A DNA stretch of 64,000 nt from Pseudomonas sp. Fl4BN1 (GTDB lineage Bacteria; Pseudomonadota; Gammaproteobacteria; Pseudomonadales; Pseudomonadaceae): positions 186,001-250,000 of the forward strand of contig NZ_JAAARM010000003.1 of NCBI RefSeq assembly GCF_009908285.1, written 5' to 3'. The notes below the pieces were generated by a model that worked only from the letters and a program-made list of their open reading frames with translations, was not told the DNA's origin and searched no databases. A program made the position numbers and the translations under genes. Below are positions 1 to 7,653 of the stretch, one piece after another. Positions within the stretch are counted from its first letter, which is position 1; every line of letters begins with the position of its first letter.

Positions 1-1
1 G

Positions 2-286
2 GCGATTCGCGAACGGGTCGGTGATCACCCGGTGTACCTGACCTTCGACATCGACTGCCTGGACCCGGCGTTCGCCCCGGGGACCGGCACCCCGGTCTGC
101 GGCGGCTTGAGCACCACCCAGGCATTGGAGATTCTCGGCAGCTTGCGCGGGATCAACCTGGTGGGCATGGACCTGGTGGAGGTGGCACCGGCCTACGACC
201 ACGCCGAGATCACCTCCCTGGCGGGCGCCACCCTGGCCATGGAAATGCTCTGTCTCTACGCGGCCCGGCATAAGGTCGACGTCTGA
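2..286 (+). CDS. Ureohydrolase (agmatinase/guanidinobutyrase), C-terminal part
   Basis: The reading frame is open from the window edge and ends at TGA 284-286, so only the last 94 residues or so are seen. The segment [17 protein letters not shown] is the ureohydrolase signature that carries the aspartates of the two-manganese site. The family hydrolyses agmatine or guanidinobutyrate to urea plus putrescine or GABA in the cytoplasm. The tail ([20 protein letters not shown]) is typical of the agmatinase/GbuA branch. The substrate cannot be fixed from this fragment, so no symbol is given. The upstream operon partners lie outside the window. Confidence 0.85.
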   Translation, partial: AIRERVGDHPVYLTFDIDCLDPAFAPGTGTPVCGGLSTTQALEILGSLRGINLVGMDLVEVAPAYDHAEITSLAGATLAMEMLCLYAARHKVDV

Positions 287-312
287 CCTTTGCCGTTTGC
301 TTGCGCCGCTGC

Positions 313-333
313 GCCAGGTCCGGAGGGCCTGGC
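313..333 (+). terminator. Weak hairpin after the ureohydrolase gene
   Basis: GCCAGGTCC, loop GGA, then GGGCCTGGC form a stem that includes one G-T pair, 27 bases after the ureohydrolase stop. The following TTGATGATCTTT is only a poor T tract, so termination here is tentative. Confidence 0.3.
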
Positions 334-413
334 TTGATGATCTTTCACCGAACCGCTGGCGGCCTTGGGCACGCCGCATCTCCTGGGGCATCCAGGCTAG
401 GGCTGCGACAGGC

Positions 414-436
414 CTCCTGACATTGTCTGTCAGGAG
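414..436. promoter_or_regulatory. Palindromic operator candidate for the WYL regulator
   Basis: CTCCTGACA (414-422) and TGTCAGGAG (428-436) are perfect 9-base inverted arms around a 5-base centre. The palindrome ends 45 bases before the GTG of the WYL regulator and overlaps the likely -35 region of its promoter (possible -10 TATCCT at 444-449). A CCTGACA/TGTCAGG palindrome directly before a self-standing HTH-WYL gene suggests autoregulation. Binding is inferred, not shown. Confidence 0.5.
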
Positions 437-481
437 CCTCTGGTATCCTGCCTCGGTGTTTTTCCCGGGAGTTCACTCAAG

Positions 482-1198
482 GTGTCGCGAGCCAGTCGAT
501 TACTCACCCTGTTGCAGATGCTGCGAGGCAAGAGCCGCGCGGTCACTGCTGCAACATTGGCCCGGGAGCTGGAGGTCTCCGAACGCACCCTGTACCGCGA
601 CATTGCCGAGCTCACCTCCCTGGGGGCGCCGATCTACGGAGAGGCCGGGGTTGGCTATGTGCTGCGCAGCGGTTTGTTCTTGCCGCCGCTGATGCTCAAT
701 GCCGATGAAACCGAAGCCGTGGTCCTTGGCTTGCGCTACGTCGATCAGCGGGGCGACGAGGTGTTGAGCAAGGCTGCCGCCGATGCCATGGCCAAGATCG
801 CCGCGGTGCTGGCACCGGCCGCCCAGGACGCCTTGCGCAATCCCACGCTGCTACCGGGGCCGTCAGGTTATGGCTTTCCGGACAATCCGGTGTCATTGAA
901 CGTGTTTCGCCTGGCGATCCGTCATCAGGCCAAGCTGCTGATCGACTATGCCGATGTCAACCAGACCCCCAGCCAGCGGCTGATCTGGCCCCTGGCCCTG
1001 GGCTTTCTCAACGAGGCCCGGGTGATAGTTGCCTGGTGCGAGCTGCGTGAAGATTACCGGACCTTTCGCACCGATCGCATCGCCGCCGCCGAGGAGCAGG
1101 ATGTGGCCTATCCGGGGCGCCGCAGTGATTGGCTACGGGCCTGGCGCAAGCGCATGCAAGGGGATGCAGGCGGCCGTTTCACTGCTGACAAGAAATGA
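482..1198 (+). CDS. YafY-like HTH/WYL-domain transcriptional regulator
   Basis: This 238-residue protein has an N-terminal DeoR-type winged helix (about residues 1-60, containing LARELEVSERTLYRDIAEL) followed by a WYL domain (about 130-215), the usual YafY/YobV architecture. WYL domains are thought to sense small ligands or nucleic acid. The GTG start at 482 follows GGGAG at 468-472, and no ATG fits the start of the HTH. A perfect palindrome at 414-436 is a likely autoregulatory operator. The next gene on the same strand is a SnoaL-like protein 52 bases away, perhaps a target or operon partner. The ligand and regulon are unknown. Confidence 0.85.
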   Translation: MSRASRLLTLLQMLRGKSRAVTAATLARELEVSERTLYRDIAELTSLGAPIYGEAGVGYVLRSGLFLPPLMLNADETEAVVLGLRYVDQRGDEVLSKAAADAMAKIAAVLAPAAQDALRNPTLLPGPSGYGFPDNPVSLNVFRLAIRHQAKLLIDYADVNQTPSQRLIWPLALGFLNEARVIVAWCELREDYRTFRTDRIAAAEEQDVAYPGRRSDWLRAWRKRMQGDAGGRFTADKK

Positions 1199-1250
1199 CG
1201 TGACGGGGTCCTAACATGGCTCGCTCATCTACTCGCAAGGAGCTTGTTCC

Positions 1251-1592
1251 ATGTTCACTACCGACCCTTCGCTGGCCCCGGCCATCATCGCTTATCTGGC
1301 GGCGACCAATACCGGGGACAGTTCAGTGGTAGCGTCGATCTTCGCCGACCAGGCGCAGCTTTTCGACGAGCGTGAATACCGCGTCGGGCCGCAGGAGATT
1401 GCCCGCTGGATGGACGACACCCGGAGCCGCTTGCGGCCCCGGCTGGAGATCGTCGGGGTTCAGCAGCGCACCGGCAAGGTGCTGCTGGATAATCTGATTT
1501 CCGGTGACTTTCCCGGCAGCCCCCAGGCCTTGCGCTACACCTTTCGCCTTGATGCCCAGGGCAAGATCGCGCGCCTGGATATCTCTCGCTGA
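1251..1592 (+). CDS. SnoaL/NTF2-like small protein
   Basis: This 113-residue protein has the SnoaL-like NTF2 fold pattern: an N-terminal helix (IIAYLAATNTGDSSVVASIF), an FDERE strand region and an alternating C-terminal sheet ending in an YTFRLDAQGKIARLDI-type strand. Such proteins are cone-shaped barrels that act as isomerases, hydrolases or mere binding modules. No catalytic residues can be assigned here. AAGGAG at 1239-1244 precedes the ATG. It sits just after the WYL regulator on the same strand, a frequent pairing in proteobacteria, so regulation by that protein is plausible but inferred. Confidence 0.7.
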   Translation: MFTTDPSLAPAIIAYLAATNTGDSSVVASIFADQAQLFDEREYRVGPQEIARWMDDTRSRLRPRLEIVGVQQRTGKVLLDNLISGDFPGSPQALRYTFRLDAQGKIARLDISR

Positions 1593-1662
1593 GCGGTTCT
1601 GCCTGACTGCGCGTGCTTGCGGGGTGGCATACTGCGGCTCTTTGCCAGGAGGCCTGCCAGCC

Positions 1663-2790
1663 ATGCCATTCGATTCACCCTTGAGCGCTTATCAGCAGGC
1701 ACTGGAGCACGATGGTTTTGTCGCCGATGCAGCGCAGGCACGGGCGGTGCAAGCCTTGCAGCGCTGCCATGAAGCCCTGCACCAGGGAGGCACGCCGGTG
1801 CAGGGTGTGTACCTGTGGGGCTCGGTAGGGCGGGGCAAGACCTGGTTGATGGATCAGTTCTACCAGAGCCTCAGGGTGCCGGCGCGCCGCCAGCACTTTC
1901 ACCACTTCATGGGCTGGGTGCACCAGCGTTCGTTCCAGCTGACCGGCACCGCCGACCCGCTGCGGGCCCTGGCCCGTGAGCTCGCTGAAGAGGTGCGGGT
2001 GCTGTGTTTCGATGAGTTGTTCGTCAACGACATCGGTGATGCAATCATTCTCGGCCGCCTGTTCCAGGTGATGTTCGAACAGGGCGTGGTCATGGTCTGC
2101 ACCTCCAACCAGCCTCCCGAGCAACTCTATGCCGACGGCTTCAACCGTGAGCGCTTTGTTCCGGCGATCAACGCCATCCGCGAGCACATGCAGGTGCTGG
2201 CGGTGGACGGCGAGCAGGATCACCGCCTGCACCCCGGCGCTGTGGCGCAGCGCTATTGGCTCAGCGCCGAGGGGCAGCCCAGTGCCTTGGCGCTGCTGTT
2301 CGAGCAGTTGAGCGCAGGGCAGGCGGTGTCCAGCGAGCCACTGTTGCTTGGCTACCGCCCAGTGACCGTGGTCAAGGCCGCCGAGACGGTGATCTGGTGC
2401 CGTTTCGCCGATCTGTGCGAGCAACCGTTCTCGGCCATGGATTTCATGGCGCTGTGTGACCGGTTCCGCGCCATTCTCCTCAGTGAAGTGCCCAACCTCA
2501 GTGCCCAGCAACGCCCGGGGCGTATTGCCCGTGGCACCGAGGACGGTGTTCAGCGCGTGGCGGCGGGGGATCGTGAGCTGCCGCAACTGTCGATCCATGA
2601 CGACGCGGTACGGCGCTTCATCGCCCTGGTGGATGAATGCTACGACCGCAAGGTACCGCTCTATCTGGAAGCGCAAGTGCCGATGGAGCAGCTGTACACC
2701 GAGGGTTACCTGGAGTTTCCCTTCCGCCGCACCCTCAGCCGCTTGCAGGAGATGCAACTGCAACGTTTCGGCCCAGCGCCGGGCGCCTGA
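1663..2790 (+). CDS. zapE: ZapE/AFG1-family cell-division ATPase
   Basis: This 375-residue P-loop ATPase is of the AFG1/ZapE type, which in E. coli associates with the Z-ring under stress and in mitochondria is linked to protein quality control. Walker A is GSVGRGKT at residues 53-60 and Walker B is VLCFDELFVND near residue 115; a sensor segment VMVCTSNQPPEQLY follows. The frame extends upstream to 1504, but the ATG at 1663 is preferred: CCAGGAGG lies 10-17 bases before it, and MPFDSPLSAYQQAL matches the family's usual N-terminus. It stands alone, with no overlap with its neighbours. Confidence 0.92.
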   Translation: MPFDSPLSAYQQALEHDGFVADAAQARAVQALQRCHEALHQGGTPVQGVYLWGSVGRGKTWLMDQFYQSLRVPARRQHFHHFMGWVHQRSFQLTGTADPLRALARELAEEVRVLCFDELFVNDIGDAIILGRLFQVMFEQGVVMVCTSNQPPEQLYADGFNRERFVPAINAIREHMQVLAVDGEQDHRLHPGAVAQRYWLSAEGQPSALALLFEQLSAGQAVSSEPLLLGYRPVTVVKAAETVIWCRFADLCEQPFSAMDFMALCDRFRAILLSEVPNLSAQQRPGRIARGTEDGVQRVAAGDRELPQLSIHDDAVRRFIALVDECYDRKVPLYLEAQVPMEQLYTEGYLEFPFRRTLSRLQEMQLQRFGPAPGA

Positions 2791-2941
2791 GGGGGAAACC
2801 GTTCCAGTTGATCCGAGCGCTGAGCATTATTTAAGATTTTTCTGTGGTGAGTAGATGAAGAATCTTCGTTTGGTCAAATCCCTCAGCCTACAATCCAGGC
2901 TGCCTGAGCCCTGAGTGCTCACTTTCATGTGTTGATCGAGG

Positions 2942-3439
2942 ATGAACATGGACGTTGCCGATGTCGTGGTTCTGCAAGCCAGTTACAGCAACCCGGTGCA
3001 TGCCGAGGCCATAGGCGTACTGCTCAATCACTATGCCCAGGACCCCATGGGCGGGGGGCAGCCGCTGGCGGCGGACCTGCTTGGGCAGTTGCCGGCGGAA
3101 CTGGCCAAGCGACCCCAGGCGTTCACGGTGCTGGCCTTTGCCGGTGGCCAGCCGGTGGGGCTGGTCAACTGCTTCGAGGGTTTCTCCACCTTTGCCTGCC
3201 GGCCCCTGGTGAATGTCCATGACGTGGTGGTGCTCGATAGCTTTCGCGGCCAGGGACTGAGCAAGCGGATGCTGCAGAAAGTCGAGGACATTGCCCGCCA
3301 GCGTGGCTGCTGCAAGATCACCCTGGAAGTGCTGGAGGGCAATACCCAGGCCCAGTCGGCCTATCAGGCCTGCGGTTTTGCCAGCGCCATGCTCGACCCC
3401 GCCCATGGCCGCATGTTGTTCTGGAGCAAGGCTTTGTAA
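2942..3439 (+). CDS. GNAT-family N-acetyltransferase
   Basis: This 165-residue single-domain GNAT protein has the acetyl-CoA-binding motif A visible as VVVLDSFRGQGLSKRMLQKV (R-x-x-G-x-G/S type, near residue 100), followed by CCKITLEVLEGNTQAQSAYQACGF, the usual strand and helix of motif B. The acceptor (small molecule or protein N-terminus) cannot be predicted. A second in-frame ATG lies at 2948. Its stop codon overlaps the chrA start (TAATG at 3437-3441), so the two genes are probably translationally coupled. A functional link to chromate is not obvious. Confidence 0.85.
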   Translation: MNMDVADVVVLQASYSNPVHAEAIGVLLNHYAQDPMGGGQPLAADLLGQLPAELAKRPQAFTVLAFAGGQPVGLVNCFEGFSTFACRPLVNVHDVVVLDSFRGQGLSKRMLQKVEDIARQRGCCKITLEVLEGNTQAQSAYQACGFASAMLDPAHGRMLFWSKAL

Positions 3440-4632
3440 TGCCCGATGTCACATCCCCTGGAGAGGCCCCGCGTGCCACGGAGACACCCTGGCAGATCTT
3501 CCTGGTGTTTCTGCACCTGGGACTGACCTCGTTCGGCGGGCCGGTGGCGCACCTGGGGTATTTCCGCCAGGCATTCGTCCAGCGTCGGCACTGGCTGGGG
3601 GAGGCGGCGTATGCCGAGCTGGTCGCCCTGTGCCAGTTTCTGCCGGGGCCGGCCAGCAGCCAGGTCGGCATCGCCCTGGGCTTGGCTCGTGGCGGGGTGC
3701 CGGGGGCTCTGTGTGCCTGGGCCGGTTTCACCTTGCCCTCGGCGCTGGCCCTGACCCTGTTGGCCCTGGGACTGGGCTCCGGTGTTCCCCCGGGAGCGCT
3801 CAAGGGCCTGCAACTGGTAGCCGTGGCGGTAGTGGCCCAAGCCCTGTGGGGCATGGCCTGGAGCCTGTGCCGTGGTCCGCTGCGGATGGTCATCGCGTTG
3901 CTGGCTGCAGTCCTGGTGCTGCGTTGGCCGGGCCTGGGGGTGCAACTGGCGGTGATGGTGCTGGCGGCGCTGTTGGGGGCGCTGCTGATCAAGCCGGTGT
4001 TCGAGGCGCAGATCGAAGTCCGGGCTTCGGGCTCAAATCGTCGCCAGGGGATTGTGGCGCTGAGCCTGGCGTTGCTGTTACTGGTGCTTTTGCCCGGGCT
4101 GGCGCTGCTCTGGCCAAGCCAGCTGTTAAGCCTGTTCGATGGTTTCTATCGGGTTGGCGCCCTGGTGTTTGGCGGCGGTCATGTGGTGCTGCCACTGTTA
4201 CAGGCTCAGGTGGTGGAGCCGGGTTGGGTCAGCAGCCAACTGTTTCTGGCCGGTTATGCCAGTGCCCAGGCGGTGCCGGGGCCATTGTTCAGCGTTGCGG
4301 CTTTTCTTGGCGCCGCCATTGATGGCTGGACGGGGGCGCTGGTCTGCCTGCTGGCGATTTTTCTACCGGGGCTGCTGCTGGTGATCGGGGTGGTGCCTTT
4401 TTGGCAGGTCCTGCGCCATCGCCAGGGTATTCAGGCCGCACTGGCCGGGGTCAATGCGGCGGTGGTCGGTTTGCTCGCGGCGGCGCTGTATCAGCCGCTG
4501 TGGAGCAGCAGCGTGACCGGCCCCCTGGAACTGGCGGCGGTGCTGCTGGCCTGGGCGCTGCTGCGCAGTGGCCGGGTGCCGCCTTGGGCCCTGGTGCTGC
4601 TGGGAGCGGCGCTGGGGGCCTGGCTGGCCTAG
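3439..4632 (+). CDS. chrA: Chromate transporter, CHR family
   Basis: This 397-residue inner-membrane protein has two homologous halves, as in long-chain ChrA proteins. The N-terminal half carries FLHLGLTSFGGPVAHLGYFR and ALCQFLPGPASSQVGIALG. The second half repeats the pattern as GGGHVVLPLL and QAVPGPLFSVAAFLG. CHR proteins export chromate, competing with sulfate. Leu/Val/Gly-rich hydrophobic segments run through most of the chain. The gene starts on the stop of the upstream GNAT gene and ends 4 bases into the convergent histidine-kinase gene, a tight tail-to-tail overlap. Confidence 0.9.
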   Translation: MPDVTSPGEAPRATETPWQIFLVFLHLGLTSFGGPVAHLGYFRQAFVQRRHWLGEAAYAELVALCQFLPGPASSQVGIALGLARGGVPGALCAWAGFTLPSALALTLLALGLGSGVPPGALKGLQLVAVAVVAQALWGMAWSLCRGPLRMVIALLAAVLVLRWPGLGVQLAVMVLAALLGALLIKPVFEAQIEVRASGSNRRQGIVALSLALLLLVLLPGLALLWPSQLLSLFDGFYRVGALVFGGGHVVLPLLQAQVVEPGWVSSQLFLAGYASAQAVPGPLFSVAAFLGAAIDGWTGALVCLLAIFLPGLLLVIGVVPFWQVLRHRQGIQAALAGVNAAVVGLLAAALYQPLWSSSVTGPLELAAVLLAWALLRSGRVPPWALVLLGAALGAWLA

Positions 4633-6056
4633 CTGTCATGCAGCGCCGGGTCGAGCTTGGGGAACACCAGGCAAAACTCGGTCAGTTCGTCCACTACGCT
4701 GCTGGCCTCGGCTCGCCCCTGATGCAAGCTCATGATCGAGCGGACAATCGCCAGTCCCAGCCCAGTGCCGCCTTCGGCCCGGGTGCGGCTGCTGTCGACC
4801 CGATAGAAACGCTCGAACAGGTGGGGCAGGTGGCAATCGGCGATGCCCGGCCCGGGATTGCTCACACTGAGGCTCACATTCTGCAACTGGTGCTCGACTC
4901 GCAGGCTGACCCGACCCCGGGGCGGGCTGTGACGGATGGCATTGGACAGCAGGTTGGAGATGGCCCGCTGGATCATCAGGCGATCGCCAAGGACCCAGGC
5001 GTCCCCCCTCAGCTGCAGTTCGAGCTGCTTGTCCTCGGCGCTCAGGGCAAACAGGTCCATGACTCGGCGCGCTTCTTCTCCCAGTGACACCCGGGTGAAG
5101 CGGGCCTGGGATGCGGGCTGGCTGACCTGGGCGAGGAACAGCATGTCGGCGACGATCCGCGTGACCCGCTCCAGTTCTTCGATGCTGGCTTCCAGCACCC
5201 CCTTGTATTCCTCCGGGGGGCGCTCCCGGGACAGGGTCACTTGGGCCTTGCCCATCAGGTTACTGATGGGCGAGCGCAGTTCATGGGCCAGGTCGTCGGA
5301 GAATTGCGACAACCGCTGCACGCCGCCATCCAGGCGGTGCAGCATGACATTGATGCCCTGGCCCAATTCCGCCAATTCCCGGGGCAGCTTGTCCAGGTTC
5401 AGGCGATGGGTCAGGTCCTGGGTGGTGACCTTCGCGGCGACCCGGGTGAACTGCTGCAGGGGCAGCAGGCCCCGTTGCACCAGCCACCAGGCGCCGATGC
5501 CGATCAACAGCAGCAACAGCGGCAAGGCGATGACCGTGGAGCGCAGGTAGGCGCTGAGCAGTGCTTGATCGTTGCTGCGGTCCAGGCTCAGCACCACCTG
5601 TACCTGTTCGCCATTGCGCAGGTTCATTTGTCGGGAGGCGCTGAGCAGTTGCTCGCCGCGACTGTCGCGCCAATCGAAGTAGCCGTCTGCGGCCGTCGCT
5701 CGCAGGGCTTCGGGCAGGGGCTGTTGGTCGCTGCCGCCGACATTCAGCAAGGGTTCGGCTCGCGGGTCGTTGCCCAGGATGCTCAGTTGCAGGTTGTCGT
5801 GGCCCATCACCAGGTCCAGCAGGGAATGAGGGCGGGCCGCTAGATCGCTGCTCTTGAGGTCGCTGGTGAGGCTGTGCTGGATCTGCTCCAGCTTGCTCTC
5901 CAGGCCCTTGCGCGCCAGGTTGTCCAACTCGTGGTTCAGGGCCAGGTAGGCCAGGGTCGCCAGCAGCAGCACCAGTGCTGCGCCCATCAGGCTGACGGTC
6001 AGCCCCAGGCGCATCGACAGGCTGTTATTGGGGGCTGGCGGAGGGCGCGAATTCAT
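4629..6056 (-). CDS. Heavy-metal-type sensor histidine kinase
   Basis: This 475-residue membrane kinase is of the CusS/CopS/IrlS family. A first hydrophobic helix lies near residues 17-40, a periplasmic sensor at about 41-172 and a second helix near 173-193. A HAMP follows, then the phosphoacceptor box HELRSPI with His258, the N box NLLSNAIRHSPP and the G box GTGLGLAIVRSI. Family members sense copper, silver or other stress, and the actual signal is unknown. The start overlaps the response-regulator stop by 4 bases (ATGA), so the pair is cotranscribed. The 3' end overlaps chrA tail to tail. Confidence 0.9.
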   Translation of the reverse strand: MNSRPPPAPNNSLSMRLGLTVSLMGAALVLLLATLAYLALNHELDNLARKGLESKLEQIQHSLTSDLKSSDLAARPHSLLDLVMGHDNLQLSILGNDPRAEPLLNVGGSDQQPLPEALRATAADGYFDWRDSRGEQLLSASRQMNLRNGEQVQVVLSLDRSNDQALLSAYLRSTVIALPLLLLLIGIGAWWLVQRGLLPLQQFTRVAAKVTTQDLTHRLNLDKLPRELAELGQGINVMLHRLDGGVQRLSQFSDDLAHELRSPISNLMGKAQVTLSRERPPEEYKGVLEASIEELERVTRIVADMLFLAQVSQPASQARFTRVSLGEEARRVMDLFALSAEDKQLELQLRGDAWVLGDRLMIQRAISNLLSNAIRHSPPRGRVSLRVEHQLQNVSLSVSNPGPGIADCHLPHLFERFYRVDSSRTRAEGGTGLGLAIVRSIMSLHQGRAEASSVVDELTEFCLVFPKLDPALHDS

Positions 6057-6727
6057 TGGCGTACTTCCAGCACATAACCGACGCCACGCAGGGTGTGGAT
6101 CAGTTTGACTTCGCTGGCGTCATCGATCTTTGCCCGTAAGCGACTAATGGAAACTTCCACCACATTGGTGTCGCAATCGAAGTTCATGTCCCAGACCAGG
6201 GAAATGATTTGCGTGCGGGTCAGCACCTCCCCCGAGTGGCGCATCAATACATGCAGCAGGGTGAACTCCTTGGTGGTCAGGTCAATACGCCGGTCACCGC
6301 GATAGGCCCGGTGACGCCGCGGATCAAGTTGCAAGTCGGCAACTTGCAAGACTTGCGGTTGGGCTACGGGCTCACTACGGCGCATCAAGGTGCGGACTCG
6401 GGCCAGCAACTCGGGAAATTGAAAAGGCTTGACCAGATAATCATCTGCGCCCATATCCAGTCCCTTGACCTTGTCTTCCAGGCGTCCTCGAGCGGTGAGC
6501 ATCATGACCCGCGCGGGATGTTGCCGGTGCATATGTTGCAATACTTGCCAGCCATCCTTGCCGGGCAGGTTGATATCCAGAATCACCAATTCGTAGGGCT
6601 GCTGTTCAACCAGGTGCAATCCATCCACGCCATTGTTGGCGCGGTCGACGATATAACCACTTTCGGTCAATCCCTGGTGCAGGTAGTCCGCGGTTTTCGG
6701 CTCATCTTCAATCACCAGAATGCGCAT
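6053..6727 (-). CDS. OmpR-family response regulator, CopR/CusR-like
   Basis: This 224-residue protein has a receiver domain (acidic pocket EDE near the N-terminus, phosphoacceptor Asp in VILDINLPG at residue 51, Lys in YLVKPFQF) and an OmpR-type winged helix (about 125-222, ending LIHTLRGVGYVLEV). Two in-frame ATGs exist. The one at 6727 is chosen because AGAGGA lies 7 bases before it but only 1 base before the ATG at 6733. It is coupled to the kinase gene by ATGA. It probably binds tandem repeats upstream of metal or envelope genes; the targets are unknown. Confidence 0.9.
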   Translation of the reverse strand: MRILVIEDEPKTADYLHQGLTESGYIVDRANNGVDGLHLVEQQPYELVILDINLPGKDGWQVLQHMHRQHPARVMMLTARGRLEDKVKGLDMGADDYLVKPFQFPELLARVRTLMRRSEPVAQPQVLQVADLQLDPRRHRAYRGDRRIDLTTKEFTLLHVLMRHSGEVLTRTQIISLVWDMNFDCDTNVVEVSISRLRAKIDDASEVKLIHTLRGVGYVLEVRQ

Positions 6728-6733
6728 TGTCAT

Positions 6734-7124
6734 GTCCTCTTGAAAATCGTCAGGGGGGATCCAATGACTCGATGCTGAAGCCTAAAGTAGCTACAGGGTC
6801 AATAAATTAACTTAAATAATTCAAATAATTAGAAGACTTCCGATAGTCGGCGAGCTGCTGGGGGGACCACCGGTAGCGGCTGTTTTCAGGCAAGGGGGCA
6901 TGCCAGGAAGTCGTGAGGCTCATGTTTTGAATGCTGTCACGCTGCGGCATGTTAATTGAACTGAAATAGCCAAGGCCGTGAATGACAGAGTTGTAATGTC
7001 TTGGTCATCGGCTTGAAAGAATGCTGCTGGGAAGTATTAAAAAAAGGCGCCCGCAAGGGCGCCAAACATCCATCTCTGCCAAAGGAGCACAGTGTTCAGA
7101 GTGGGACTTGCTTAAATCGCGGGA
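6734..7124. other. 391-base intergenic stretch upstream of the two-component operon
   Basis: No convincing gene is present on either strand. It must contain the promoter of the response-regulator/kinase operon (minus strand). An AT-rich run at 6800-6835 (AATAAATTAACTTAAATAATT) is the likeliest promoter area. The left end of the neighbouring minus-strand transcript is marked by the terminator at 7046-7063. Confidence 0.5.
7046..7063 (-). terminator. Rho-independent terminator of the small exported-protein gene
   Basis: On the minus strand the hairpin GGCGCC-CTTGCG-GGCGCC is followed at once by seven T residues (AAAAAAA at 7039-7045 on plus). It lies about 60 bases beyond the stop of the 74-residue gene. 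Confidence 0.8.
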
Positions 7125-7349
7125 TCAGGCGTCAGGCTGTTTTTGCTTGGCGTCCGATGCGGAATATGGCGAGACGGGTTTCTGCTTGTCAGCCTGTGCG
7201 GTGTTCTCGGTTTTATCGCCGTGAACCTGTTGTTGGCTGACACGGAAGTTCTCGTAAAACTGTTGCACACGTTCGGAACCGCCTTCGGCAAAGGCGGCGC
7301 TGGAGCCCGCCAGGATCAAGCCACTGAGTACAAGAGTTGAAAGTTTCAT
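7125..7349 (-). CDS. Small exported protein of unknown function
   Basis: This 74-residue protein begins with a clear signal peptide (MKLSTLVLSGLILAGSSAAFA, cleavage near residue 21-22), leaving a short, very hydrophilic, Gln/Lys-rich mature peptide (RVQQFYENFRVSQQQVHG then a disordered tail). I do not recognise a named family. It is monocistronic, with its own terminator at 7046-7063. Upstream, at 7430-7446, is a tandem GTTAA repeat of the type bound by OmpR-family regulators. It lies between a two-component system and cptA, so an envelope-stress role is possible but inferred. Confidence 0.7.
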   Translation of the reverse strand: MKLSTLVLSGLILAGSSAAFAEGGSERVQQFYENFRVSQQQVHGDKTENTAQADKQKPVSPYSASDAKQKQPDA

Positions 7350-7429
7350 GCTGCGTTTCCTGCTTAAGAGTGTTCGGTACTTGCTTCGTCACTGCTCAAC
7401 AAGTGAGGAGCAAAGTTTCACCGAAGTCT

Positions 7430-7446
7430 ATTAACTGAGGGTTAAC
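7430..7446 (-). promoter_or_regulatory. Tandem GTTAA repeat upstream of the small exported-protein gene
   Basis: Read on the minus strand, GTTAACCCTCAGTTAAT contains two GTTAA half-sites 11 bases apart, about 80 bases before the start codon. An 11-base direct repeat is the usual layout of PhoP/PmrA/OmpR-family boxes. A closely similar element, GTTAACCATTGGTTA, precedes lpxO at 55917-55931. Which regulator binds is unknown. Confidence 0.4.
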
Positions 7447-7622
7447 GTCAGCCTGAATCGAAGATTACATTTTTGACATCATGTGTCGGCACGACATTTT
7501 TGCACGAACCGCCGGGTGGAGTTTTCTGCTTGCGCAGTGGCTTTGACTGCGCAGCAAGGCGCTGGCACCGGTTCGTCAGCAAGCGGGCTGCCATGAGGAG
7601 GGGAAGGGGGAGGCAGAACGAA

Positions 7623-7645
7623 TCGGGGGCCATTGCGGCCCCCGA
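7623..7645 (-). terminator. Terminator hairpin after cptA
   Basis: TCGGGGGCC, loop ATTGC, then GGCCCCCGA form a perfect 9-pair stem just past the cptA stop. On the minus strand it is followed by TTCGTTC, a short interrupted T stretch, so it is a probable but not ideal terminator. Confidence 0.6.
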
Positions 7646-7653
7646 GGTAGATC

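Larger units (their letters stand above)
7350..7653. other. 304-base intergenic stretch before the small exported-protein gene
   Basis: It holds the promoter side of the small exported-protein gene (tandem repeat at 7430-7446) and the cptA terminator (7623-7645). It also has an imperfect inverted repeat near 7527-7556 (CTTGCGCAGT/ACTGCGCAGCAAG). No gene is apparent. Confidence 0.5.

Noticed and set aside
1675..2763. 362-codon frame on minus opposite zapE
   Set aside because: Shadow of zapE, with no ribosome site and no domain.
7527..7556. Inverted repeat CTTGCGCAGT/ACTGCGCAGCAAG as an operator
   Set aside because: It is imperfect, far from any start codon and next to the cptA terminator; no regulatory role can be supported.
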